Source: an uncultured Bacteroidales bacterium (GTDB lineage Bacteria > Bacteroidota > Bacteroidia > Bacteroidales > Bacteroidaceae). From it: a stretch of DNA of 64,000 nucleotides. Below are positions 53,838 to 62,886 of this stretch, in pieces. A program made the position numbers and the translations under genes. Within the stretch, counting starts at the first letter, position 1; each line of letters opens with the position of its first letter. The notes below the pieces were generated by a model. It worked only from the letters and a program-made list of their open reading frames with translations. It did not search any database and was not told the DNA's origin. The stretch covers positions 1 through 64,000 of the forward strand of contig CADAJS010000004.1 of the NCBI GenBank assembly GCA_902788315.1. Reading direction: 5' to 3'.

Positions 53838-53996
53838 CGAATAAGCGAGCGAAGCGCAAAGGGAAAGACGAAGTTTTTCATTTTGCGATGCCGAGCGGAA
53901 GTACCTTCGACGTAGTCAGAGGTACGAATAAGCGAGCGAAGCGCAAAGGGAAAGACGAAGTTTTTCATTTTGCGATGCCGAGCGGAAGTACTTTCG
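53833..53996. repeat. 77-bp direct repeat, two copies
   Basis: Copies at 53833-53909 and 53920-53996, identical except one base near the 3' end (CCTTCG versus CTTTCG), separated by 10 bases. Each starts AGGTACGAATAAGCGAGCG. They overlap the promoter of the LpxL-like gene. Confidence 0.9.
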
Positions 53997-54416
53997 GGCT
54001 TTGTCCAAAGGTACGTGTTTTATTCCATAATTCATAATGCATAGTGCCTATTTTTATGCAAAACCCATGAGCCGTAGGGAAATAATCCTTACACAAAGTT
54101 TTCCGGAACAACAAACAATACGTTCCGGGAGGCGACGGAGCACGTTCCGGGAGGCGATGCAACACGCTGCTCCGGGCCATGGAACACGTCGCAAATTCGC
54201 GAGAGTCGCGTATTTCCGACCGAAGCTACGTTTGGCGGAGAAAAACGCAGAATTTTACATCACTGATTATCAAGCATTAAGGAGAACGGCACCACAAAAA
54301 ACGGAGCAAAAAGCGACCCCAAACGGCCATTTTTGCCCCATTTTGGGGTACCCCTCGACGAACGAAGCAAGTCAAAAATTTCCGATTTTCGGACAGCCTG
54401 GGAACAAATCTATAGA
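53997..54416. other. Intergenic region with a second 22-bp tandem repeat
   Basis: No credible gene; the open frame on the plus strand across it has repeat-like composition. It includes a TACCTTTG on the minus strand (54006-54013) and the tandem units at 54120-54185. Confidence 0.4.
54120..54185. repeat. Three 22-bp tandem units
   Basis: Units 54120-54141, 54142-54163 and 54164-54185, the first two opening ACGTTCCGGGAGGCGA, the third more diverged. The TTC-CGG-AGGC-ATG-AACA pattern resembles the array at 35403-35524. Confidence 0.7.
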
Positions 54417-56300
54417 TCACAGTCCATCGTACGAGGTTTGCAGGAGAGCCTTTGCCTTGCGGATGCGCTCCGGCGAGGGAGCGGGCTGTTCGGTAATGGG
54501 GCGATTGCTGGTAATGTCGAAGACGGAGACGCCCGTCGAGTCGGCAAACATGATGCCGCTGGGGAAGGTGCTATAGACAAAGGGATAGGCATATTGGCGG
54601 CTCAGCACATTGCGGCTCCAGGGGAAGTCGTCGTGGCGAATGCCCATCTGCGCAAGCAGCGTGGCACAGAGGTCACTCTGGTTCATGAGCACCGACATGC
54701 GGCGCGGCTCCTTGACAGCCCCACCCAACCAGAGCATGGGGCTGTGGAAGAAGGCGGGGTCCTCATAGGTAAGCTGATAGAGGAACCCGTGGTCGGGCAG
54801 CAGGATGACGAGCATGTTGTCCCACGAAGGGAGCGTCCTGAGCGAGTCCACCAACTCTCCCACACACTGGTCGGTGAAGGCAAAGGCATTGAGCACCTTG
54901 TCCTCCAGCCTGTGATACGGCACCTCGAACGGCTCGTGGCTCGAGAGCGTCTGGAAGACCAGATGCCAGGGATGGTCCTGCGGCTGCGAGGCCACCCATT
55001 GGAACATACGCCGGGCGGTGAGGCTGTCGTTGACGCCCCACTTGCTCGTATGCGCATCGGCAATCGGGAAGTCCACGTCGCTGACAAAGTGCTCGTATCC
55101 TGCGGTCACGAGGTAGCCGCGCTTGCCCATTATCTTGATGTCGCCGCCATAGAGGTAGCCCGTCGAGTAGCCCTCACGCTGCAGGCTCTGAGCCAGCGAG
55201 GGGATGCCGGCCAACTTTTCCGGCAAGCGCATCAGCGAGGCAGTGGGATAGCTCACCCATCCGCTGAAGGCAGACACCGTGCCGCGGTCGGTGCGGAACG
55301 AGTTGCTGTAATAGTTGTCCCAGAAGATGCCTTCGGGGATGAGGCGGCTCATGTTCGGCGCCACGCCCGGAACGCCTCCCAGCTCCTCGACAAACTTGCT
55401 GCCGAAGCTCTCCATGAGCACTACGAGCACGTTGGGGCGCTGGGTCGTGAGCAGGGTGTCCGTGATGTCCTCGGTCTCGTCGGGATAGAGCGGGGCAAAG
55501 ACCTCGGCACGTTCCTCCTCAGAAAGGTAGTCGAACATCTCGGTGTAATTCTCCTTGAACTCGAACGATGCCATCAGGCTGAAGGCCGGGTTTACGGCTG
55601 CGTGGTTCAAGAAGAGGCGCTGGCTGTAATACGGCACGCCCACGTTCATCACGCTGGTGCCTATGCTGCCGCGGATGCCCAGGAAGACAAAGGGGGCGAT
55701 GAGCAGATATACGATTGCCCGACGCCATTTCGGGGAAGCCTTCTCCCCCTCAGATTCGGTGGGAGACATGCCTCCGGTTCCGACTCCCTTGATAAGCAGC
55801 CAGGCGATGAGGGGAACGGCGATGAGGATGGCACCCACACGAGTGACGAGGAAAGCAGTGCTCACGCTGGCCGTGGCCCCCTCGGGATTCTGGGCATAGG
55901 AAAAGATGGCGGCGTTCAGCTTGAACTTCCAGAACTCGTAGAGCACCGTGTCGCCCCCGACGATGACGGCCATCAGCAATGCGACGAGAATATAATAAGG
56001 TATCAGTATCCACTTCATGGGCATACGCCGCCACAGGGAGGCGATGAGGCACACGAGCCACGGCAGTATCAGCAGATAGCAGCTGACACTGACGTCCATC
56101 GACAATCCGTGGCGCCAGACATCCCATACATCCCGCAGCGTGAATGCCTCGACGCTGCGGTTGTAATACATGAACACCACCTTGCCGACGGCAAAGGCAA
56201 AGAGGAGAACGAGGAAGAGACGGAGTAGAAGGAGGAGCGACTCCTTTGCCGTCCCCCGCTGACGGGAAGATGTGAAACGTACGGATTGTCTGGTATTCAT
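54417..56300 (-). CDS. LTA-synthase-like / sulfatase-family phosphotransferase, copy 1
   Basis: A 627-aa protein: five N-terminal membrane helices (about 20-215) and a periplasmic sulfatase-fold domain (about 290-600). Metal-binding Glu in LVVLMESFGSKFVEE, catalytic Thr in NSFRTDRGTV, and Asp-His in LLPDHGFLY. Such proteins transfer phosphoglycerol or phosphoethanolamine to surface molecules. The next gene upstream is a clear paralogue. Its start lies 63 bases from the paralogue stop. Confidence 0.9.
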   Translation of the reverse strand: MNTRQSVRFTSSRQRGTAKESLLLLLRLFLVLLFAFAVGKVVFMYYNRSVEAFTLRDVWDVWRHGLSMDVSVSCYLLILPWLVCLIASLWRRMPMKWILIPYYILVALLMAVIVGGDTVLYEFWKFKLNAAIFSYAQNPEGATASVSTAFLVTRVGAILIAVPLIAWLLIKGVGTGGMSPTESEGEKASPKWRRAIVYLLIAPFVFLGIRGSIGTSVMNVGVPYYSQRLFLNHAAVNPAFSLMASFEFKENYTEMFDYLSEEERAEVFAPLYPDETEDITDTLLTTQRPNVLVVLMESFGSKFVEELGGVPGVAPNMSRLIPEGIFWDNYYSNSFRTDRGTVSAFSGWVSYPTASLMRLPEKLAGIPSLAQSLQREGYSTGYLYGGDIKIMGKRGYLVTAGYEHFVSDVDFPIADAHTSKWGVNDSLTARRMFQWVASQPQDHPWHLVFQTLSSHEPFEVPYHRLEDKVLNAFAFTDQCVGELVDSLRTLPSWDNMLVILLPDHGFLYQLTYEDPAFFHSPMLWLGGAVKEPRRMSVLMNQSDLCATLLAQMGIRHDDFPWSRNVLSRQYAYPFVYSTFPSGIMFADSTGVSVFDITSNRPITEQPAPSPERIRKAKALLQTSYDGL

Positions 56301-56363
56301 CGCATTCTATGATTCATTCTATTAGAAATAACGTAGATATTAACCCGATGCAGGGCAAACCGG

Positions 56364-58199
56364 CTACTCCCTCTCCTCACGGAGGCGCGAGGCTGGGGGC
56401 ACAAGGGAGGGGGCGGCCTCTTTCAGGATGTTCTTCCCCAACAGCTCGCGCCGGCGGTCGTCGGCAGGCTGCTCCAGTATCACCTCGTCGGCCGTGAGGT
56501 CGTAGATCGTGGTGCCCTCGGCATCGCGCACCATGAAGCCCGCGGGGAAGTTGCAATAGACGAAGGGACGCGTGTAGCGACGGCTCAGCACGTTACGGCT
56601 CCAGGGATAGTCGTCATGGCGGAGACCCATCTGGGAGAGCAGCGTGGCACACAGATCGCTCTGGTTCATGAGCACCGACATGCGACGCGGCTCCTTGACA
56701 GCCCCACCCAACCAGAGCATGGGGCTATGGAAGAACTCGGGATCCTCGTAGCTCTGACGGTAGAGGAATCCGTGGTCGGGCAGTAGGATGACGAGCATCC
56801 TGTCCCACTGGGGTAACGTCTTGAGCGAGTCCACCAACTGGCCCAGACATGCATCGGTATAGGCAAAGGCATTCAGCTTCTCGTCCTCGAGCCGATGATA
56901 CGGCACTCGCCACGGCTCGTGGCTCGAGAGCGTCTGATAGGCCATGAACCAGCGCTGCGACGTGTCGCGGCGGGCAATCTCATGGTATGCCCGCATGGCC
57001 GAGGTGCTGTCATCGGCTCCCCAGCTGCCCGTCAGGCACTCGGGTGGGAAGGCGCTGCCGTCCAGCAGTTGGCGGAAGTGCATGTGCTCCAGATAGTCGC
57101 GTTTGCCCATGTTCGTCATGGCACCGGCATAGAGATAGCTGGTGGCATAGCCCTCGCGCTCCAGCGACTTGGCCAGCGAGGGCAGGCGATCGTGCCACTC
57201 GGGATGCTTCATCAACGAGACCGTAGGGTAACTGAGCCAGCCGCTATACACGGAGACGGTGCCCCGGTCAGTGCGGAACGAGTTGCTGTAGTAATTGTCC
57301 CAGAAGATGCCCTCGGGAATGAGGCGGCTCCACTGGGGCGCCACACCGGGAATACCGCCCAGTTCTTCGATGAATCGCCCGCCGAAGCTCTCGATGAGCA
57401 CAAGCAGGATGTCGGGGCGACGGACGGAGAGGAGGGAGTCGGAGACATCGTCCATGTCGGAGGGATAAAGGTCGGAGAGCGGCTCACAGACTGCCTCGTC
57501 CCCGTCATTACGATAGCGGGCGCCATAGTCCTTATCCATAGGGAACGAGGCGGCAAAGGCATAGACGGGATTCACAGCCGCATGGTTCAGGAAGAGGCGA
57601 CGGCTGTCATAGACATCGCCAACGCGCAGGAAAAAGGCGCTGCAGAAGAGCAGGAACGTCCAGATGATGCTGATGTTGCGCATCCAGAGCCGCGCAATGG
57701 GGACAGAAGGCATGCGAGACGGCGTGAGCAGGATACAGGGAATGGCGATGAGACACATCAGCGCCACGCCGGCCAGAACACGCCACAGGATGAACGACAG
57801 GCTGACGCTGTTCGTGGCACCCTCGGGAGAAGCGGCATAGCTGAGCACCACCGCACTCAGCTTGAACTGCCAGAACTCGTACATCACCGCGTCGGCCAGA
57901 ATGATGATGCCCACCACGACGGCCAGTAATATATAATAAGGTATAAGCAATCGCCGCAGGGGAAGCTGCCAGCGCAGTGCAGCGAGACTTGCAAGCCAGG
58001 GCACCGCCAGCAGGATGGCCGCCACAAAGAGGTCGTGACCCAGCAGTCCGTCCCGGCACACCAACAGCGCATCGAGAAACGAGAACGTGTCGATGTGGCG
58101 ATTGTAAAGCATGAAGCCCACACGTCCCACCAGAAAGACAAGCAACAGCAGGCAGTACAGGTACTCCAGGAAGTGAAGCTTCTTTAATTCATAATTCAT
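56364..58199 (-). CDS. LTA-synthase-like / sulfatase-family phosphotransferase, copy 2
   Basis: A 611-aa paralogue of the neighbouring gene. Membrane helices (about 10-205) and sulfatase fold with VLIESFGGRFIEE, NSFRTDRGTVSVYSG and LLPDHGFLYRQ. Both ends are repeat-like: MNYELKK comes from a short AATTCATAATTCATA repeat at 58184-58217, and the last residues PSLVPPASRLREERE come from a GC-rich palindromic element (56362-56416). It probably starts the two-gene unit. Role as for copy 1; the two may act on different acceptors. Confidence 0.9.
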   Translation of the reverse strand: MNYELKKLHFLEYLYCLLLLVFLVGRVGFMLYNRHIDTFSFLDALLVCRDGLLGHDLFVAAILLAVPWLASLAALRWQLPLRRLLIPYYILLAVVVGIIILADAVMYEFWQFKLSAVVLSYAASPEGATNSVSLSFILWRVLAGVALMCLIAIPCILLTPSRMPSVPIARLWMRNISIIWTFLLFCSAFFLRVGDVYDSRRLFLNHAAVNPVYAFAASFPMDKDYGARYRNDGDEAVCEPLSDLYPSDMDDVSDSLLSVRRPDILLVLIESFGGRFIEELGGIPGVAPQWSRLIPEGIFWDNYYSNSFRTDRGTVSVYSGWLSYPTVSLMKHPEWHDRLPSLAKSLEREGYATSYLYAGAMTNMGKRDYLEHMHFRQLLDGSAFPPECLTGSWGADDSTSAMRAYHEIARRDTSQRWFMAYQTLSSHEPWRVPYHRLEDEKLNAFAYTDACLGQLVDSLKTLPQWDRMLVILLPDHGFLYRQSYEDPEFFHSPMLWLGGAVKEPRRMSVLMNQSDLCATLLSQMGLRHDDYPWSRNVLSRRYTRPFVYCNFPAGFMVRDAEGTTIYDLTADEVILEQPADDRRRELLGKNILKEAAPSLVPPASRLREERE

Positions 58200-58262
58200 A
58201 GTTCACAATTCATAATGACGGGCTGCACCGACTCCTGCCATCGGGCGGGGAAGGCCTGAGGC

Positions 58263-60164
58263 TCAGAGCTGCTGCATGTCGTTCAGTTTGCGGTAGTATC
58301 CGCCCAGTGCCAGCAGTTCCTCGTGCGTGCCGCGCTCCACGATACGTCCCTCATGCAGGACGCATATCTCATCGGCATTCTTGATGGTTGACAGACGGTG
58401 GGCGATGGCGATGGTGGTACGCGTCTTCATCAGACGCTCCAGTGCCTCCTGCACCAGCCGTTCGCTCTCGGTGTCCAGAGCGCTCGTGGCCTCGTCCAGT
58501 ATTAATATGGGAGGATTCTTCAGTATGGCACGCGCAATGCTGATACGCTGGCGCTGACCGCCCGAGAGGCGACAGCCGCGGTCGCCCACCATGGTGTCAT
58601 ATCCCTGTTCCGTCTCCATGATGAAGGCATGGGCATTGGCTATCCGGGCTGCCTGCTCCACGCGCTGGCGCAGTGCCTCGCGTTCCTCATCGCTGGCAGG
58701 CACAGGCGCAGCAAAGGCAATGTTGTTGAATATCGTATCGTTGAAGAGAATGGCCTCCTGATTGACATTCCCTATGAGACCCCGCAGCGAACGAATGCTC
58801 AGCTGTCGGATATCCGTGCCGTCGATGGTGATACGCCCTTGCTGGATATCATGATAGCGAGGAATGAGATCGACAAGCGTGCTCTTTCCCGAGCCGGACT
58901 GTCCCACGAGAGCCACCGTCTTTCCGCGGGGCACCACGAGGTCTATATCGTGCAGTACATCCTTGTCCCCGGCATAGCCGAAGGACACATGCTCCAGCCG
59001 TATCTCCCGCTCCAAGCCCTGTACCTCCTGAGGTTGCGGAACTTCGCGGATGGGATTCTCGGCCGACAGTATCTTGTTGATACGTTCCATACTGGCCATG
59101 CCCTTCTGTATGGCATAGCCTGCCTTGGACAGGTCCTTGATGGGCTGCAGGATGGTGTAGAGGATGACGAGGTAATAGATGAACAGGTTGGCATCGATGT
59201 GACTCTTGCCAGAGAAGATGAGCCAGCCGCCAAACCAAAGAACGATGACAATCATCACCGTGCCCAGAAACTCGCTCACGGGGTGGGCCGCACTCTGGCG
59301 AATAGCCACGCGGCTGGCGATGTTGCGATACTCATTGTTCACCCGGACAAAGCGCTGCATCATCTTCTGCTCGGCGATGAAGGCCTTGATGATGCGCAGC
59401 CCGCCCAGTGTCTCCTCTATCTGGCTCATGCTGTCGGACAGTTTGCTCTGCATGAGGAGCGACTTGGACTTCAGTCGCTTGCCCACGCTGCCGATGCCCC
59501 AGGCCAGGAGGGGGACCACGAGCAGAGTGAAGAGCGTCAGCTGCCAGCTGATGCAGATGAGCGTACCCACGTACACCACGATGAATATCGGGTTCTTGAT
59601 GACCATGTCGAGCGAGCTGTTGATGCTGGCATCCACTTCATTCACGTCGGTGGAGGCGCGGGTGAGGATGTCACCCTTACGTTCATCGGAGAAGAAGCTC
59701 AGGGGCAGGCTCAGTATCTTCTGATAGAGGTCTTGACGGATGTCGCGGATAACACCGGTGCGCAGCGGCATGAGCATGGCCGAACCGCCAAAGTAGGTGG
59801 CTGTCTTGAGCAGCGTCAGCACCGAAAGGATGATACCCAGAAGCAGCAGGGTGGTGGCGGGGCCATAGGCATCGATGAGCTGCTGTGAATAATAATAACC
59901 GTTGTTCTTGGCCACATCGACAAAGCCACCCAGTCCGCCCGTTCCCCAAGGGATGAACTCGAAGCGCTCGGTGTTTACCTTGAAGAGAATCTGCAGGATG
60001 GGTAGCAGGATGGTGAAGGAGAACACGTTGAATACAGCAGCAAGCACGTTCATCACAAGCGTGCCGACGATATATCGCTTGTAATGGGCAAAGTACTTGC
60101 TCATCATGCCAAAGAACGAGGCGGTTCCGACATTCACATCACGATTGTTTGAGGAATCATTCAT
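58263..60164 (-). CDS. MsbA-like ABC transporter (fused permease and ATPase)
   Basis: A 633-aa half-transporter with six membrane helices (about 20-320) and an ATPase domain (about 380-630). Walker A GQSGSGKST, Q-loop NVNQEAILF, signature LSGGQRQRISIARA, Walker B ILILDEATSALD, and H-loop AIAHRLSTI. As a dimer it would flip lipid A-core or other lipids across the inner membrane, fitting the LPS-related neighbours. The start is fixed at MNDSSNN; the upstream lipoprotein stops 14 bases before it. Confidence 0.93.
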   Translation of the reverse strand: MNDSSNNRDVNVGTASFFGMMSKYFAHYKRYIVGTLVMNVLAAVFNVFSFTILLPILQILFKVNTERFEFIPWGTGGLGGFVDVAKNNGYYYSQQLIDAYGPATTLLLLGIILSVLTLLKTATYFGGSAMLMPLRTGVIRDIRQDLYQKILSLPLSFFSDERKGDILTRASTDVNEVDASINSSLDMVIKNPIFIVVYVGTLICISWQLTLFTLLVVPLLAWGIGSVGKRLKSKSLLMQSKLSDSMSQIEETLGGLRIIKAFIAEQKMMQRFVRVNNEYRNIASRVAIRQSAAHPVSEFLGTVMIVIVLWFGGWLIFSGKSHIDANLFIYYLVILYTILQPIKDLSKAGYAIQKGMASMERINKILSAENPIREVPQPQEVQGLEREIRLEHVSFGYAGDKDVLHDIDLVVPRGKTVALVGQSGSGKSTLVDLIPRYHDIQQGRITIDGTDIRQLSIRSLRGLIGNVNQEAILFNDTIFNNIAFAAPVPASDEEREALRQRVEQAARIANAHAFIMETEQGYDTMVGDRGCRLSGGQRQRISIARAILKNPPILILDEATSALDTESERLVQEALERLMKTRTTIAIAHRLSTIKNADEICVLHEGRIVERGTHEELLALGGYYRKLNDMQQL

Positions 60165-60178
60165 AATACAAAACACGG

Positions 60179-62407
60179 TCACTCCCGGAGGGATTCAAGG
60201 TTGATAAGTTTCTCAAGCAAATCCCGGCGGAGGAAGAAGTAATGGTTTGAGGATTCGTAACCGAAGGTTGGGTCGGCATCGCACAGGGGAAGGAACTCCT
60301 GCACGTTCCGCATCTCGCTTTCTACTATCTTGCCCATGCCTGCTGTATCCTGCCTGTCTCGGCATAGGACGTACGAGGCCTGGTTCTCAATGGAGCGGAA
60401 GACACACTTGAATCCCTGTGCCCGCCGCAGGTCTGTCTCCAGCATGGCCCTGATGTCCGAGGCGTCCTCGCCGGCCAGTGCCTGTTCAAGCCAGACGGCT
60501 CCACGGGCGAAGCCATCGGCCACCTTACGTACCTGTGCAATATAGATGTCGGCGGGATAGATGCTTCTCCACGCATCAAGGTCGTCATAAGGAAAGCCCA
60601 CCATCGAAGCATGCCACCCGGTAGGCTCAGGGTAGAACAGATTGGCAGGACCCAACTGCTGCGGGCCGTTATACAGCGTGCCGATATTGTAGGGGTACTC
60701 CGCAAAGCCGTCAGAGAACTCCTTCCAGGCCTGGCGGACAAGGGGTCCGGACTTCTCGCCGTAGAGTTCTCGGGCGATTTCGTCGAGACTTGCCGAGGGG
60801 TCGGAAAGCATCTGCTGAAACACGGTGAAGTTGATGGAGGGATAGCCTCCGAGGCTCCAGGTCATCATCACGTCCCGAACGCCCTCGCCGGCCAGGTTGC
60901 GGGCATGTGCAGCGATAAGTTCCATTGCCGGTATCACGGGGATGCAGCTCACCTCCCACGTGCTGTTCACCATCACCTTGGCAGCAGTCTTCAGCCCGGC
61001 AGCCTGGGCATACTGCCAGTGTCTGACCGCTCTGGGACCAGGGCCTACGGATGAGATGGAGTACTCGCCGACCGTCGAGGCCACTCCGCCCCTGTTGATA
61101 GGCAACGACCATTCGCTGACAGAGAGCAGCGTGCAACGTTTGTCCAGCCGGTTGATAATCTGCTCGGCAAAGGCATCATCCCAGCCCCAGTCCCACACCA
61201 GCACCTTCGCCTCGGGATTGCCTCGCAGGACACCCTCTGCAATGGTATTGTTCACCTCGGCAATCACTTCGTCATAGGGCCGCCCGCCACATCGCGGACA
61301 ATCGCCCTGATGACCGTGGGAGGCACAGTTCGTGAGGTTCTCGGACATGGAGATGATGAACACACCGCCAAGGCCGGGCACCGCCTTGAATACACTCTCA
61401 AACGAGCGGGACAGCCATTCGCGAACCCTCGTGTCAGACGTGCAAAATGTCTCAAGGTCGCCCTCGGCAATGCCCCTCAGGCTCTGCTTCTCCCCATTGT
61501 CAAACCATGACTTCGGCAAGGCACGAGGCTCATTGACGTACATCATCACGCGGATGCCATATTTTCCGGCCCGCTTCACCAATGTGTTCAGGTTGTCGAG
61601 CCGTTCCTTGTAGTGCTCATCGCCAGGGAACGGACCTTCCGGCGCCACCAGCATGCGGAGCACCGAGTGTACCCAGACGGCATTGACGCCCATCGCGCTG
61701 AGCCGTTCGAGCAGTTCGTCGGGGTATGAGGATTGTTTCGCATCCATGAGCGGATCGCCATAGACGGCATTGTACGAGAACACCATCCGCAGACCATCCT
61801 GCCCCTGTATGCTCTTTATGGGCTGAAGAGCGGGCATGTCGGCATAGAAGTCGAATCGCGGCACCACCTTGTCCGGCTTATTGGCACGCACCAGAGCGGC
61901 TATCTCTGCGGCGCGCCGGTTCATCTCGTCGGTGGGTTCCTGATAGACGAGGCGCTCACACCGAGGCTTCTTCCGTCCCATCTTGACGAACAGGAAGTCG
62001 TCCTCGTAGAGACACCATTCGAGCTGTTCCTGCGTCATGTCCAGCAGTACGAGAAGCTGCTCGTAGGGCAGGATGTGCCAGTTGCGGCGGAGCAGCGTAA
62101 TGTAACCCTTCGAGGAAGTCCAGACGGGATCCACCTCGGGCCGGGCCTCCAATCCCATGGAGACGGCCACCCGGCGCACATTCCGCTCACTGGTGGATAA
62201 CACCTTCGCCATACGCGACGCAGGCACCAGCCCCCAGTTTCGCCAAATGAAGGTGTGCATCATGGAGGGGAAATGCTCTGCCTTCACACCCTCCTGCTCC
62301 ACCCTCCCGGGCAACTTGTCGGCCGCAGGATAGTCCACGACGGAATACCTCGAGCAGGAAAGCGTGCCGAGAAGCGACAGGAAGAATATAGCCCAATACT
62401 TGTTCAT
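60179..62407 (-). CDS. Secreted glycosidase-like lipoprotein
   Basis: About 742 aa, exported as a lipoprotein (MNKYWAIFFLSLLGTLSCS). A TIM-barrel-like body of the GH20/related type contains RVMMYVNEPRALPKSWFD, VFIISMSENLTNCASHG, VWDWGWDDAFAEQI and VSEWSLPINRGG. A CPRC pair nearby may bind metal. The N-terminal domain (about 60-90, ASRMAKVLSTSERNVRRVA) looks helical and is unusual for the family. I cannot assign a substrate. Start at 62407 is set by the lipoprotein signal. Confidence 0.7.
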   Translation of the reverse strand: MNKYWAIFFLSLLGTLSCSRYSVVDYPAADKLPGRVEQEGVKAEHFPSMMHTFIWRNWGLVPASRMAKVLSTSERNVRRVAVSMGLEARPEVDPVWTSSKGYITLLRRNWHILPYEQLLVLLDMTQEQLEWCLYEDDFLFVKMGRKKPRCERLVYQEPTDEMNRRAAEIAALVRANKPDKVVPRFDFYADMPALQPIKSIQGQDGLRMVFSYNAVYGDPLMDAKQSSYPDELLERLSAMGVNAVWVHSVLRMLVAPEGPFPGDEHYKERLDNLNTLVKRAGKYGIRVMMYVNEPRALPKSWFDNGEKQSLRGIAEGDLETFCTSDTRVREWLSRSFESVFKAVPGLGGVFIISMSENLTNCASHGHQGDCPRCGGRPYDEVIAEVNNTIAEGVLRGNPEAKVLVWDWGWDDAFAEQIINRLDKRCTLLSVSEWSLPINRGGVASTVGEYSISSVGPGPRAVRHWQYAQAAGLKTAAKVMVNSTWEVSCIPVIPAMELIAAHARNLAGEGVRDVMMTWSLGGYPSINFTVFQQMLSDPSASLDEIARELYGEKSGPLVRQAWKEFSDGFAEYPYNIGTLYNGPQQLGPANLFYPEPTGWHASMVGFPYDDLDAWRSIYPADIYIAQVRKVADGFARGAVWLEQALAGEDASDIRAMLETDLRRAQGFKCVFRSIENQASYVLCRDRQDTAGMGKIVESEMRNVQEFLPLCDADPTFGYESSNHYFFLRRDLLEKLINLESLRE

Positions 62408-62451
62408 GTCTTTATTTTCATTGTGGACGGCCGTGACGAGCACAGCCCGGT

Positions 62452-62883
62452 TCACTTCTTTCGTCCGAAGTCGGCAGGAATCTCGCCCCACTCCTCAGTG
62501 TTCCATTTCCGCACCTCGGCATGCAGAGGGTTCTGCCGAAGCCATTTCTCGGCTCTGGCCACGAGGTCGAGCGCCTGCGCCGTCTGTTCGTTACGCACCA
62601 GCGTGGTCTTTGCCTTGCGGTTCCTCACCCATGCCATTCCGCTCACGCTGTCGCTATAGACCTTCATGTTCCAGTTGTTCTGCTTGATAAGCGCCAGGGC
62701 GTGGACGATAGCGAGGAATTCGCCGATGTTATTCGTGCCCTGGATGGGGCCAAAGTGGAAGAGGCGCTGCTCATTACCCAGATAAACCCCTTGATATTCC
62801 ATGGGACCTGGGTTACCGCTGCAGCCGGCGTCCACAGCAATCGCGTTGAAATCGACGATTCCCTTCAGTTTCTCGTAGTCCAT
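62452..62883 (-). CDS. rnhA: Ribonuclease HI-like enzyme
   Basis: A 143-aa RNase H fold protein that would cut RNA in RNA-DNA hybrids. The four acidic catalytic positions appear in AVDAGCSGNPGPMEYQG, GTNNIGEFLAI, VYSDSVSGMAWV and GEIPADFGRKK. It lacks the N-terminal viroplasmin domain found in some Bacteroidetes paralogues. Its ATG is three bases after the argS stop, so they are probably co-transcribed. Confidence 0.9.
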   Translation of the reverse strand: MDYEKLKGIVDFNAIAVDAGCSGNPGPMEYQGVYLGNEQRLFHFGPIQGTNNIGEFLAIVHALALIKQNNWNMKVYSDSVSGMAWVRNRKAKTTLVRNEQTAQALDLVARAEKWLRQNPLHAEVRKWNTEEWGEIPADFGRKK

Positions 62884-62886
62884 TGC

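Noticed and set aside
54037-54576. A 179-codon open frame on the plus strand.
   Set aside because: It overlaps the end of a clear sulfatase gene, includes the 22-bp repeats, and its composition is repeat-like, with no family match.
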